Positions 1 through 13,000 of a stretch of 64,000 bases of DNA are shown here, one piece after another. The position numbers were made by a program, and so were the translations under genes. Every line of letters begins with the position of its first letter. Within the stretch, counting starts at the first letter, position 1. Under the pieces are notes generated by a model. It did not search any database, was not told the DNA's origin, and saw only the letters and a program-made list of their open reading frames with translations. Source of the DNA: Chamaecrista fasciculata (taxonomy: Eukaryota; Streptophyta; Magnoliopsida; Fabales; Fabaceae); the NCBI GenBank assembly GCA_003254925.1, contig QANZ01048438.1, forward strand, positions 110,406 through 174,405, in the 5' to 3' direction.

Positions 1-29
1 TTTTTTTTTTTTTTTGCTATTATGTCCAG

Positions 30-1528
30 AATTCTTCGTAGAACAAGACTTGCTTTAGATGAAGGGCGAAGTAGGGCGTTGCCACGGCGGAGATCATTTG
101 GGCAGCCTGGATTTGTGAATCAAGATATTATTAATCAACGGAAACTTCAATGGCGTGCAAGGTACTTAAACTTGATTACTTGATTTCATGATTTACTATA
201 AGTTACATTCCTCAGTTTAACTATAGATTCTGTTTATTGTCTCTGTCTTTTCCATCTATTGATATATTGATAAGAAGACCTTGCTAATGCTATTTGGTTC
301 ATGGAATGTCATAATTTTGACTTACAGCATATACAACCAGCTACTGCAAGCAGTTCCTTTGACCTCAAGTTTTCCTGAACAGGTATATTCCTTTTAGATG
401 AAATTTACTTAAGATGGAAATATTCTTTGATATTTATTTTCTCTGTTGATCAGGTTTTTACATTCAACTTTCTGGATGCTTTAATTTTGTAGCTGCTACT
501 GTGCTACATAACATCTTTTGGTAGTTTAGCTTTTTTCATGTTAAATTGTTCTAAACTGTGACTCATTGTGACTTACTTTTTTCTCTCTATTTCTCTCTTC
601 GCCTTTTCGTGAAATATCATATTTTTTCTTTGTGGAAAGAGTTGCAACATCATTCTTTTTTCATTTAGCATATTTGTGGTTTAGATCATTTCCAAAGGAT
701 CTTGAGTTGCTTTTCTTTTCTCTGTGCATAAGATAAGCCTCATTTTATATAAGATGTTTTCCAACTTTTTTACTTGTTCAAATTTTCAGATTAAATTGAG
801 AAATAGTACTGTAAAAGAGAAAATGCTACAAAAGATTGAGCCCTGGATACGGAGGGAGCTACAAGCTGTGCTGGGGGATCCAGATCCAACTATCATTGTT
901 CATGTGGCAACTTCACAGTTTTTGGCATGGATGGAAGAGAAAGCTAAGTTGCCATCTGGTCAGTTTGATGTTATGGAGAGGTTTATATCACCGCTGCGTC
1001 CTTTTCTGCGAGACAAAGCCAGTATCTTTTGGCATGAACTGAGGTAATTGGCTCTGTCTAAATCTAGAATTTGATCCATTTTAATGTATTCTTGTCTTTG
1101 GTGAATTTATGAGCGGTTGCCATTTTGAAGGTATTTTTACTCTCCCCTCCTTTGTAGTTTCTTTCAAGAATAGGTCATGGAATCAGGTGTATGAAAGAAC
1201 ACATTTGGCATTCTATAATTATTCACGTGCATTATGTGCTTCTTTCCACTTACATCAATTTGCGTATTCATATTTGGTTCGGTTTATTCTTTTGATTTTG
1301 TGTTATTTGGAGAAGTGAAGAGATTCCGTATGCATTTATTTATTTTTCTAATTCTGTGTCATTTTTTTCAACAGTTTATCCTACTGGGTAATTCTATAAG
1401 TTAATTTTACGTTCAATATTGTCTCTTCTGACCATTTTTCCAATTCTTTGTCCGCCAGATGCTTTGCAGAGAGTTTTTACAATATGGATACATATGATGC
1501 TGTAGTTGAATATAAACATCTGGAATGA
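30..1528 (+). CDS. C-terminal part of a Topors-like RING E3 ligase (partial, 4 exons)
   Basis: Four exons (30-161, 328-382, 790-1043, 1459-1528) join in phase with GT/AG borders into 169 residues ending in a stop at 1526. The start of the gene, including any RING finger, lies before the window. The frame begins with an Arg-rich stretch (RILRRTRLALDEGRSRALP). It continues into a conserved block with PWIRRELQAVLGDPDPTI, then RPFLRDKASIFWHELR and FYNMDTYDAVVEY. This matches the region after the RING in Topors proteins (family knowledge; human Topors has a similar PFL...H.F..F.....YN...D pattern). Topors proteins are nuclear ubiquitin/SUMO E3 ligases. The longest single frame in exon 3 starts in the preceding intron and is not the true start. 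The assignment rests on the C-terminal block alone. Confidence 0.72.
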
Positions 1529-3266
1529 CTGAATCTGAAGAGAAAGTGAGAAACTACTTCCCATCATTTCCCATCTATTGAAGGTTCTACACTTCTACTT
1601 CTAGGTTGGACAATCGCAGTGGCACATTATTCCAGAAGCATAGATATTGAATCAGCTTTACTTCGGACAAGCTGATTCCTTCATCTTAAGATAAATTTGG
1701 GGGTTGGCTCTTGGCACCGAATTACAGATGCCTGCCATGTGGGGAGCAGTTTGGTGCTAGCAACTTGAAAGATGACCATGGATAGACATTTGGTCTCCTG
1801 GGTCCTTTAGCTGCTTCGTATGGCCAGCTGCTTCGAAGTTGCTTCAAGCCACTAAGACTGACTAAATTTGAAGATCGTCAGTCTTCATATACTGTTTTAA
1901 TCAGCTATTTCAGAGATTTGTTCATTAATAACTTATCATAAATAATCTAACTGTGGAAATGTGTAAGTACATAACACATTAGCGTGAGCTGATCGACCTC
2001 ACCTAGTGAAAAAAAAAGACTTTGATTATAGTTGTTGTAGCCATTTCAGAGATGCTCTCCTAGCACTGGATGTTCTTGGTCTGCGTATCCCCTTGCAGTC
2101 CTCACCAAGTTTGATATGTGCACTTGCAGCACAGGATAACAGACGGGGATATTTGAACCTGGAATCCTATAGGTCAGCAAGGGTCATGGGTGTGTCGATA
2201 TTTATTATTTACTGAGGATGTATAACTGAATAATTAAATATTATCAATGGTTGATTCACACCTTTTGCACCTTTTTTATACTTCGCTGTCTTAATTGATG
2301 AAAACGGGAGATTAGAATACTCCAAAGTCTAGAGTTTATTAAACCCAAATATCATTTCTCTGGCCATCAAAAAAAATATATCATTTCTCTGTTAAGTCAA
2401 CATCCAATACCAACTGTTTATTGCATGCTAACATATATGCCTCTTTTTCTAATTGTACCTACATTTATTCCCGCAAATGAATGCTGCTGTATTGATGGAA
2501 AGAGACGGTCACAGCTTACTTTTATTGCATATGATTGAATTAATCTAAAAAAGAATCAGACAGATTTTGAGGAACAAATTTGTTGCGGCTGTACGCATGA
2601 GTACATTAGTCTCAAAGCTCAGTAGTCAGTACAATAATTTCAGGCAAAACAACTTTTCAGATTGGAGCAAAAGTTGCCGCAAAACAGAAATCCATGGGAA
2701 AATTCTTTTCTTCAAATCCAGTCAGAAAAGCAATGGATGTTGACTACAAAAGATGCAATACTTTTACTATCTATCTATATTCTGGATTTTGGAATCATCC
2801 TTCATCATTTCCATGATCTACTGCTTCCTCCCACCAAGTTGATATCTATAGAAAATAATGTTCACTTCCCCAAGTGAATTTGCAGGCTAGTCATGCAAGC
2901 ATAATACATCGGCTGAATAATCGATGATTTTTTTTCCTCCACTGCCTCTTAAAATCTAGTCCGACCTCTGAACTTTGGCCAATGATATAGCTGTCCATGT
3001 ATAAAGTCGGATAGATGTTTGCTTCTGGAATTAGCTTATCACACAAAATATGCAGTCTCTGTAATTGTCATCCTTGAAGTTCTTTGAAATTGCAAAAACC
3101 AACAAAGCAGTCGAATTAAATGGCACTGGTTTGTTTTGTTTCATGCACCAAATCGAGAAAATTGAATAAATAAAGAGATATTTAAAGGCTTCAATTACAA
3201 GGAATCCGATTTGCAAAATATGACACCCAATGTCACATGGTTGTTTACCTTAAATCTTTAGAGGAG
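1529..3266. other. 3' flanks between the Topors-like gene and the mTERF gene
   Basis: This AT-rich stretch follows the stop of the + strand gene and precedes the stop of the - strand mTERF gene, so it should hold the 3' UTRs of both. Short open frames here (for example near 2006, 2662 and 3031) have no recognisable protein sequence. I see no repeat with clear ends and no RNA gene. Confidence 0.5.
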
Positions 3267-4436
3267 CTAGTCAGTCATTTTCAGCGAGACATTCTTTTTT
3301 TCTTGGTACAATTTGAGAAGCTGAGGAGCTTTTTCCTTCAAGTCATCAATGAAACGCTGCAGGAATACCTTTTCAGAAATAAGAAATGCAGTAATATGTG
3401 TAACATTCCTACGAATCAAACCATTTGAGTGGAGAAACTGGATAACGGAAGCTCTAGGTAAAATTCTCTTGTGCAGATTGAAAGAGAGTAGCTTTGGATA
3501 TTTTGCAACCACCATAGAATCCCAACCCATATGGGTGACAAAGAAATCCATAATTTCCCCAATTTTACTATCTGATATCACCATACACCATGGACGCCTT
3601 GCAAATGCTGAAGCTATTGTCTCTTCAGACCAGCCCCATCTCTTAAACAAATCAACCTTCCTTTTCCAGGTTGATTCGCTTACTACAATTTTGACATGCA
3701 ATGCTAAGACAAAATCTGACCTCTGAGGGTTGAAACCTAATTCCTTCACTTCCTCCACTGCCTTCTTGAAGGATTCTGGATTTATGCCAACTGAGAGAGG
3801 CCTTCTTGAAAATAACAAAATAATCTTGGACCCGGGAACTCCAATATCAAGCAAAAATTTGGCATTATCTGCAATCGAAGTCTCTGAAATTAAAAACGGA
3901 CGGCGCATTAGGCATTCAATTGCTCGTTCATCAGATTCAACAAGTCTCTTTAACAAATCATAACAAGGGATTACACAGTTCTCTAAGCTTCGGAGTAGGA
4001 ATCTGGGACCCGATGTCACAATGTGGGCAATTTGGGGCCTCGATGCGCCCTTCGACTCAAGAAACTCTAACTTGGGAAGGATAGATTTGTTAAAGTCGGA
4101 CAGAAGCAGAAGCGCTCGCTTATTGATGATAGTGCAGATCTGAGAGTTTGAGAAGCCATAGTCTCTAAACGAGGCAAGCAGCAAGTCCGATCGCTCTGGT
4201 TTCTCGAAATGAACACGCTTGGAGACCTGGGAAGCGATTTCTGGTGACAACTTCAAATTTGTGATGAGGTAATTCGTAGTAAAAGGAAGAGAATCTGAAG
4301 AAGTGCTCGTGCAGTAGTACAAATAATATGATAGTAGATTGCGAGGTACAATGGAGCTGAAATTTGGGGTCGGCGAGGCTGTTGCAATACGATTCAGATA
4401 AAGCATGGACACGCTTGCGCGACGAATAAAGGCCAT
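3267..4436 (-). CDS. mTERF domain-containing protein, organelle-targeted
   Basis: An uninterrupted 389-residue frame, intronless like many plant mTERF genes. The first ~45 residues are rich in Ser/Arg/Thr and poor in acidic residues (MAFIRRASVSMLYLNRIAT), as in a mitochondrial transit peptide. From about residue 55 there are repeated ~30-residue helical mTERF units. Typical phrases are the SPEIASQVSKRVHF entry, the F.....G.S..QI..I....P.LL pattern, RRPFLISETS, FSRRPLSVGIN and ARRPWCMVIS. Plant mTERFs bind organellar nucleic acid and act in transcription, splicing or translation of mitochondrial or plastid genes. Which transcript this one serves cannot be read from sequence. The start at 4436 is the first Met of the transit peptide. 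The gene converges on the Topors-like gene and is divergent from APC7. Confidence 0.9.
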   Translation of the reverse strand: MAFIRRASVSMLYLNRIATASPTPNFSSIVPRNLLSYYLYYCTSTSSDSLPFTTNYLITNLKLSPEIASQVSKRVHFEKPERSDLLLASFRDYGFSNSQICTIINKRALLLLSDFNKSILPKLEFLESKGASRPQIAHIVTSGPRFLLRSLENCVIPCYDLLKRLVESDERAIECLMRRPFLISETSIADNAKFLLDIGVPGSKIILLFSRRPLSVGINPESFKKAVEEVKELGFNPQRSDFVLALHVKIVVSESTWKRKVDLFKRWGWSEETIASAFARRPWCMVISDSKIGEIMDFFVTHMGWDSMVVAKYPKLLSFNLHKRILPRASVIQFLHSNGLIRRNVTHITAFLISEKVFLQRFIDDLKEKAPQLLKLYQEKKNVSLKMTD

Positions 4437-5954
4437 GGTTGAGTTGAGCCGCCGTCACTGGTGAGACAGACACTTTCAAAGCTGATGAATACTTGAATCG
4501 AAGCGCCAACGACAACCCTAGCAAATGAACCATGAAGAACAATAACAATTAATTGGTAATCTTTATTTTCGATGAATTATTAAACTGATTAGACATGCGT
4601 TCTTTGGTTATTTTATTTAAATAATAATAATAAAAAATATTGATCACCCAAAAAAAATATGAGGAATATTCCTCATATGGGTGCCATGGCACCCATTTAT
4701 TTTGTAATTATTTAAAAAAAAAATAATGAAACTGCAGCACATGCTGCGATTTCATTATTTAAAAAAAATTCAAAAAAGCTGCGATTTCATGTTTTAACAA
4801 CAAAAAAATAAGGTCAAATATAAATTTTGGTTATCAAATTATAAGGTAAGTTTTATTTTAGTTATAAAATTATTTTTTTGTTTTCAGACTTTTAGTTTGT
4901 TTCGTTCTGGTTCTCAAAATGTAATTTCATGTTATTTCTGTCGTTATTTCTAACCTAGACAGTTCAAATAAATAATTTATCTCTCATATATATCATAAGT
5001 AAGCTAGTAAAGAGATAATTTTTTAAATTAGAGATAAATTCATTTTTATCTCTAATTTGTGAAGAATGAAAAATTTTCTCTCTTTTTATTAACTCATTTT
5101 TCAAAACATATATGAGAGGTAAATGAATATTCTCAACTATTTAGATGATAAATAACAACAAAAACTTGACACATTTTTTTTATTTCGTTTTAATCTCTAA
5201 AATGCGCTTTCGTCAAGTTTTTGCTGTTATTTATAACCTGAATAGTTGAAAATAGCCATTTACCTCTCATATTTCTTATTTTAAATTTAAATACGAGTTC
5301 AAAGTTACATTATTCCAGATAAATCCTTTTTTTAGTCCAATAAAAATTGTCATAAAATTAGATGAAATCAAATTATAGAAATTGATGGCTTGTTTAATGG
5401 TTGATAAATGATTTTGGTTATATTTTTTTATTTCAAGTTCAAATGTTACGAGTTTGAAGATACATATTATTTTTAACAAATATTAATTTTATTCAATTAG
5501 ACCTGTCAATAAATAAAGTCAAATCAAATCTTTGAGAGTGGGTTTTTAAAAACTTAGTTGCAACAAATTTTTTTCTTTTACCACCGATGTATAAAAAAAA
5601 ATTGCAACAAAAGAATATAAAAGCAAAATTTGTAACTTCTTTAAAAAAAATGTATTTTAGGCTTATTTTTATATATTATACACTACTCCATCTAAAATTT
5701 TAAAGAATAAGAGTAAACCTACAATGGAATCGCTAATAAAAGATGGCATATTTGGTTAAGATTTAGGCTCTTATTTTATAAGGGGCAGAGTTTGAATCTT
5801 CTTATTGTTGTGAGGGTCTTATTTAATGGATGATATGTAAATTCTTCTGGTAAATCCTCAAAGAGGTCGGGAGGTATTCTCTTACTGTAGTGAGATATTG
5901 GTACTTACTCTCACTTAAACTTTCTATTCATAAAAGAAAGGTACATTTAAAAAC
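4437..5954. other. AT-rich intergenic DNA between mTERF and an inverted-repeat element
   Basis: Holds the mTERF promoter side and very AT-rich sequence. Apart from two perfect palindromes at 4657-4696 (listed separately), no gene or bounded repeat is visible. The 4860-5280 part contains roughly mirrored runs of the kind seen in old inverted-repeat elements, too degraded to delimit. Confidence 0.5.
4657..4696. repeat. Two overlapping perfect palindromes
   Basis: Bases 4657-4678 form a 22-bp perfect palindrome centred on GGAATATTCC. Bases 4677-4696 form a 20-bp perfect palindrome centred on GTGCCATGGCAC. They share two bases. About 50 bp to the right, CTGCAGCACATGCTGCG is also partly self-complementary. 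This may be the end of an unrecognised transposon or a compact hairpin signal. Confidence 0.8.
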
Positions 5955-6412
5955 ATACTCACTTACACTTTATTCCATACGGCACCATATATTTTTCTCA
6001 GTTCCCAATTTGATTTTGTATCTTTTTTTTTGTTGCAGTTTTAGTCCTATATCTTTGCAAAAAGTCTCAATTTTGGTCTCGTATCATTTTTGGTTTCATA
6101 TATTTTTCTTTTTTTGGTAAAAGTCTCATATCTTTTAGTCAAGTTGTAGAATTAGTCACATATCTTTGCAAAAAGATCAACCATTAATTGATCATCTTGT
6201 AAAGATAAGGAACCGTTTCTAAACCTGACCCAAAGATATAGTACCAATTATGCAATTAACTTAAAGATATGGGGTCAAATCTGCATCAAAAAGAGATATA
6301 GGACCAAATTGAGACCTATCCCAAAGATATGAGACCAAAATGCAACAAAAAAAATATAACAAACTAAATTGGGAAATGAGCAAAAGATATGAGACCAAAT
6401 TTACACTTTAAC
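5955..6412. mobile_element. Non-autonomous long inverted-repeat element
   Basis: The two halves are inverted copies. ACACTTTATTCC...TTCCCAATTTGATTTTG on the left reappears in reverse complement near 6345-6412 as CTAAATTGGGAAATG and ATTTACACTTTAA. Both arms contain repeated GTCCTATATCTTT-like runs with T-tracts. No open frame. I see no exact target duplication, so family (Mutator-like or foldback) is inferred only from resemblance to the better-bounded elements at 27647 and 34064. Confidence 0.6.
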
Positions 6413-6583
6413 CTAAATATAATGTCTAAAATTTGAAAGATTTTTTTTGGGTTGGCCTGATAAAATTTGAAAGATTTGAACAGGAATACGAGCGGAACAT
6501 TTTAGCTGTAATATATAAAATTATTAATTATTAATAATAATAATTTGTTTATTGCGATTCCAATCCTTCTTCAGAGTTCAGAA

Positions 6584-6929
6584 CTAGGAAGCATGGACAC
6601 TGACACGGACACGGGACACGACACAGACACGGACACAGTGACACGTTAAACTCTCAAAATTATGCGACACGACACGCCATATATTTATATATATAAATAA
6701 TTAAATATTCATAATTTTTAATGAAAAATTTAAAAATTACAAGTTTTATTCATAATATATGTCATATGTATTATTATTTTTTCTTATATGTCATGTTAAA
6801 GTCACAAAAAATTGATTTATATTTTAAATTTTATGAATATGTGTCGTGTCGGTGTCGTACGGGTGTCGGACACTGACACGTGTCCGATACGACGACACGC
6901 CCTCAAAATGAAGTGTCCATGCTTCTTAG
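6584..6929. mobile_element. hAT-type MITE upstream of APC7
   Basis: A 346-bp element with ends CTAGGAAGCATGGACAC and GTGTCCATGCTTCTTAG (inverted, one mismatch), flanked on both sides by the exact 8-bp duplication GTTCAGAA (6576-6583, 6930-6937). Subterminal ACACGGACACG / CGTGTCGG motifs are repeated and inverted. The middle is AT-rich without coding capacity. The 8-bp duplication and subterminal repeats are hallmarks of hAT elements. It ends 134 bp before the APC7 start codon, so it lies in the promoter or 5' UTR. Confidence 0.88.
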
Positions 6930-7063
6930 GTTCAGAACCTCAGTGGAGGGCAAAACAGCATTCTCAAGGTTTTTTATTTAACTTTTTTTTTGAAAAAGTA
7001 GAGCGCGTGAGGGATCTTTTCGAGTTCGTATCAGTGAATCTTCTGCTCTCTCAGCTATTAACA

Positions 7064-10000
7064 ATGGACGTTCCTAAGGATCAAATCGCTGCGCTCCTCG
7101 ACAATGGCCTCTACGACTCAGCCCAAATGCTTGTAATTTATCCGAATCCGTTTTTGAAATTGGGTCCCGATTTTTGGTCTTTCATTTCGTTGATAGTCTA
7201 ATCCTCAAGTTTCATTTCCACAGGGTTGTTTTCTTGTTTCGTCGCCTGCTGTTAATGCTGAAACCAGCCTTCACCTCAAAGCTGAGAGCTTGGTCTCTGG
7301 AAATTCTGAGTTCTACTTGTTTTCCCGTTTTATTTTTCCGCTGCCTTGTGCTGAAATTCCCAAATTTAAAAGCTTGTTGAAGTTGGTATCTTTCTTCTTT
7401 AGCTCTATATATTTGTGAATTCTGCAGGCGCTTCTTGGTGATTCGTTGTTCCGCGAAAGGGAGTATCGTAGAGCCATTGTAAGTAACTCCATTATCTGTC
7501 TCTTTCCTGATCGTCTCGTCCCATATTTATTTGCATTTCGACTTTTACCTTATTTAGTTACAGGATTTTAAAAGTGGTAATTTATTATTATTTTTGTTTC
7601 TTTTTCGGGAGTTATGAAGTCTTTCTGTCGTTTCTGTTGATGAGCAGCATAACTACAAGCAAGCTTTGCAATACTACAAGATGATTCCTAAACAAAACCC
7701 CTCTTCATCTCGGAGTGCATTGTCATCAAACAGGTCGTCTTCTCCAAATTCTTATAATGTATCAGCAATCAATGAAAATGAGGTCGATTAGTTTACTTCC
7801 CTTTGTTTTTTCGTTCATCTTAGCTGGACTATATTTGTTGGCACTTTGAAAATCTTGCATGTACAAGTTGTTTATAGAGTTTCCCGTTCTATCACTACAA
7901 CAGGTGAAGTTCAAAATTGCATCATGTCACTTTACTCTGAATGAAAACAAGGCAGCTCTGGTGGAGGTTTGTTTTTTCTCTCTGTCTCCCCCTCTCTTTG
8001 TTATGGGGATCAGAAATGAAGATAGAATGGCTTAAATTGCTTTGGTTTATTTCTTTGAGCAGTTTGCTTGTGCATTTTATAACGGCAAAACAATTTATGC
8101 CGTTATAAGTTTATTAAGTACAATTTTTTAGTTTGTTCTCATTTTGTTCATCTTTCATGAGTTATTTGTGTCACTTTCACATTACAGATGGAAGGAATAC
8201 CAAGCAAAGCTAGAAATTTGCCGATGAATTTATTATTAGCGAAGCTTTATCGAAATTCTAGACATAATCGAGCTGCTGTTGTTATTTACAAAGAATGTAT
8301 AAGGTTTGTGAAGTAAAATTTGCCACACTGTTAAACGCCTTTGTTTCTTTTAAGCAATTAATTTTAATTTTTTTATGTAATTTGTCAAAACTCCAAGCCC
8401 CTAAAGCATACAAACACTTGCTATCCATTACCTTCCTTGTGCTTGAACACAAGCTATTTTGTAGTGTGTATTTTTTAATGTTAATTAGAACTTATGGCAT
8501 TCTGACAGAGTGCTAGACTAGAAGTCACACATTCAGATGTCCAATTATTTCTATAGGAGACCATTATCCTTGTGTCTATGTTTATTTGTTTATGTGATGA
8601 AAAATTTCATTGTGGAGGCGGCGTGAACTCTGTGTGTGTTCATATTTATAAAGATCATATAATTTTTGCATTTTTATTAATCTCCCTGCTTTTTCTGATG
8701 GTTTGTTTCGCCTTTCTGCCGTATCAACTGCATTATGAAATTATGGAACTGACTGCTAGGTTTTTTAGTTTTTTTGACCTGTTTGTGCTTTGGAGTCTTT
8801 CATATGGTATCTTATTATTTGCTTTTAAAATCAGTTCTTTACTCATGTCTTTTTTACAGACACTGTCCTTTCGTGATCGAGGCTATCACAGCATTAGCAG
8901 AACTGGGATCTACTGCAAAGGATATTATTTCATTGTTTCCTCAGGTTTGTTGACAAAAGCTGAAATAAATTTCATGTAACTAAACCTAGGTTGTAGCTAA
9001 GCCTCAAATGTCTTTAAAATGATTGTTTGACTCACAAGGGAAAGAAGGAGACATTTAATTACTGCATCTCTTCCTCACTTCAGTCAATTAGGTACTCACC
9101 AAGAGAAAAATCATTACTTCTGTATGTTGTATCCTATATTGCTGAAGGAGGAGGACAAGGAAGTTATAAGATTCTAAACCCCCTGCATAATGGAGTTATT
9201 CTTTAGTTTAATTTCAGGAGTTCATGCTCTCTTTCATTGTAATAAATTTACTCAGTGGAAATATAACTGCTTTCCTTTTTTCTGTTTTTTGGGTTTTTGC
9301 ATGTGATTGCTTTTACACATGTAGTCATGAAAAATTGGCTTTTATGCTACTCATTCTATAGATTTTCTTTACTGAATCTATTGATAATTTATAAAATTTT
9401 ACCATTTTTCAACATTACATTTGTACTTACATAAATTATTGTTTTGAATATTATCCTGTGTAACAATAGTAACTGGTGTGTATCATTTAATTACAGACTC
9501 CAAATAGAAGCGGGAGAGCTCAGTATGATCATTTTGAATCAAGTCGTTGGCTTCAAGTAAGTTGTACTTAAGATAGTTGAAATTCTTTTTTTCCATTTTG
9601 GCTTGAAAAATTCTCATTTTGAATCAAGTCGTTGGCTTCAAGTAAGTTGTACTTAAGATGGTTGAAATTCTTATTTTCCACTTAAGACTGCAAAACGAGT
9701 ATGTGCCTATATATTATATAACATAATCTTAATGCCTAAAGAAACATTGGCTTGTGAAAATTAAAGCATTAGCACAATCTGTTTCATGCATTGTGCTTGT
9801 ATTGCCCGCCAAACAATCCCTAGGATCTGTAACTCCTGATGTAATATTTCCCTCTTTCCTTGCAGCGTTATGTTGAAGCTCAGTGTTGCCTGGCTTCAAA
9901 TGACTACAAAGGTAAGTTGTTTTTATTTATTGGTACTGTCTTTGTCCCATGCTTGTTTGTAGAAGCCAAAGGATCTCGTAATTGATGGAATTTGTGTAAT

Positions 10001-13000
10001 CTATGGGCACAAAGAGATTGCACCAATTAATTTTATGTTCTGGTTACATGTAGTGCTATGATTTATAATGCTGAACAAAAGTGTATAACAGTTACAGATA
10101 TCTCTTTCTGTGAAGCCTGTGACTCATTCAAATGAAGATGGGTCCTTGAGTGAGTCACACTTTAGCTGGACCACTGAAGTCTTACCTGTTCATTTGTGTC
10201 ACTATAAATGCTGTCTTTTCCTCTTAACAGCCTTGAAATCAGTAAAGCTTTATAGCTTTGATATTCTGCCTGCAAGTTCCCATTGAAGAGGGTCAATTCC
10301 TGCTTATGACTAACACTGAAAAAAGATATGTGGGATATGGTTCTTACAAAATCAATAAATAAGTAAATGAACAAACAATGTGCTGATTTACTTGTTTATT
10401 ACTTATATGACTTTCTAATCTTTCTCAATCCTGCACCAGTTTTCAATGGAAGGAAGCTACTGCTTTTTAAAGTTTTTTATACCATCTTCTATGATATGTG
10501 TCTGACGTATAGGTTTATATTGTATTTTCAATGTTGGTAGGTGGCTTGGAACTTTTTGCAGATCTTTTGCAACGTTTCCCAAATAATATGCATTTACTAC
10601 TTGAGATTGCAAAGGTTAGAGCTTGTGAGAAATGTCAAAAACTATTGTTTGTTGCCTTGTGTGCATTGTCAGTGCAAATTGCAACTATATTTGTTTGAAG
10701 GAATATAAGACTTCCGGCTAGGATTTTTCTGTAGATAGGTTTTGCACAACCATCTACAGATTCGTCTTGTCTTTATTATTAGCTTGTGTAAGTCTGGTCT
10801 AATTTCTCTAGTACTTTAGAGTCTGTTCGTCACATCATATCTGATTTTTCTAATGTGTGTTTAGTTCTACATTTACTGGAAAAAAGTCTAAAATCACATA
10901 ATAATTGAATTTACAGAACTGGAACTTTAAGTTTTAATTGATGTAATCGTCTCATTTCACATGATTAGTACTTCATCGAGAAAAATATTATTTTTTGATC
11001 CACTGAGCAATTTTTGGCAGAAGCTAAGATCCACTAGTTATTTTCATAGATAGAAAATTTCCCATTAGGTATGCTCAATGTCTATATGGGTTTTCCTGTT
11101 ACCACGTACAGCCTTCATCATGTTTTATTGTCAGAAAATGAAAAATTGAGCTGCTTTTCTGAGCTGAGTGGTAAAAGATTACCTTGCCAGAATAATGGTT
11201 GGTGAAATGCATTCATGCAAATGTATATACATTTCTATTAACTGCTGATTGTTCAATCATATATATATTTTAGATGAAGCATGTGTTCAATTTATACTGA
11301 CACTGCATATGATAGCTTGATAAACTCTTCTGTAAGTTGACTGACAGCTAGGGACAGTATTTCCCCTCTAGTTATTTCTTGTGTGCATCTGGCTTCCTTG
11401 AATTGAGTGCCTACCACGCTGTTTCTAAATTCTGATTTATTTCTTGTATGTGAAGATTGAAGCTATCGTTGGGAAGAACGAAGAAGCCGTTATGAATTTT
11501 GAGAAGGTACATGAAATTCTAGTTCATGATGTTGTTTTAACATCATTATTGGATTTCCTCTGCTGACCATCCTACATTTATACACTCATTCAGAGTTCTT
11601 ATGATAATTTGGTAATAACAGGCCCGGTCAATTGATCCATACATTATGACATATATGGATGAGTATGCAATGCTTTTAAAATTGAAGTCTGATTATTCGA
11701 AGCTCAACAAGTTAGTGCACGATTTGTTGAATGTGGATCCTACAAGACCTGAGGTTTTTGTAGCTCTATCTGTTCTATGGGAAAAGAAAGATGAGAGAAG
11801 AGCATTATCTTATGCTGAGCAGGTCATAATTATTCAATAATATTTTATTTTATTTATATTTTGAAGCTGGGTAGGCTGAATTTTTCTATTATAGTATTAA
11901 TTACAATTGACTGATTATTTTGCAGAGTATTCGGATAAATGAGAGGCACATACCAGGATATATAATGAAGGTATAAAGATAACTATTGAATCATATGGAA
12001 TGTGGGTCTATATTACTAGTATAAATATTTGTGACAATGATAGAACCCCCAGTAATATATCAACAAAACATAACCAAACAGCCAAAGCACTATTACAGAG
12101 ATGCAGACACACAGAATTAAGAACAAGGAACCTCCTATAATATGTTTACTGATATAGATAGTAAATGAGTGCCTCGAGACTAACCCACTAGTATAGAAGC
12201 AGTAAAATAGCAAAAGAGAACAAGTGAAGCCCTCTTGGCATTTGAGAGGCCAACTCTCCCCAAAACCATACCTAACCAATTCCCTGCCTAAACCCTCAGA
12301 AAACCTCCTCAAATACTGTCACAGCGGCAGCCATACGCATGCTTGAGGCTGTACTAACCGTTATGCTGCCTGGTCCTCACTCTGTGCACCTCTTTTCCCC
12401 ACTCAGTATTCTTCTCTTGCCTTATGGGCCTTTTTTCAGCCCCTGGCCCAGCTATCCTTGCTCCCTCAACTCCCTTCTTTCCTCTTATTTTATAATAATT
12501 CAGTATTGGAGGCCCATCAGACAACAACTTATTACATCGTAACTTTTGCCAACTTGATTTGACGTTTTGAATTTTTCAGGGAAATCTATTATTGACAATG
12601 AAACGAGCAGAATCAGCTGTGGTTGCCTTCAGGGGAGCTCAAGAATTGAGACCTGACATCCGCTCATATCAAGGTTTATTTTACGATAAGAATAATTGAT
12701 TGTTGCATGACCTGTAATTTATACCTGCAAGATAATGAGACTACAAAATTAACAGATTCTGACATGAATCTGAATTAACTTTCAGGTTTGGTTCATACTT
12801 ATTTGGCTCTCTCTAAAGTCAAAGAAGCTTTATATGCTTCCAGAGAAGCAATGAAAGCAATGCCTCAATCTGCAAAGGCATTAAAATTAGTAGGTGATGT
12901 GCATGCTAGTAATTCTGGTGGCAGAGAAAAGGTAGAACTGTTGGCACTTAGGAATAAGTATCTGCTGAATACTTTTGTGTTGAAGTTTTCTTATGTGTTC

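Noticed and set aside
724-1047. 107-codon frame starting in an intron of the Topors-like gene
   Set aside because: The first ~23 codons lie upstream of the acceptor at 789; only the exon part 790-1043 is conserved, so the ATG is not a real start.
3349-3963. Open frames on the + strand opposite the mTERF gene
   Set aside because: They are antisense shadows of a well-supported - strand coding sequence and have no family resemblance.
9642-9650. Second donor as the true end of APC7 exon 8
   Set aside because: Using it shifts the frame and meets a stop at once, whereas the first donor gives an uninterrupted match to the APC7 family.
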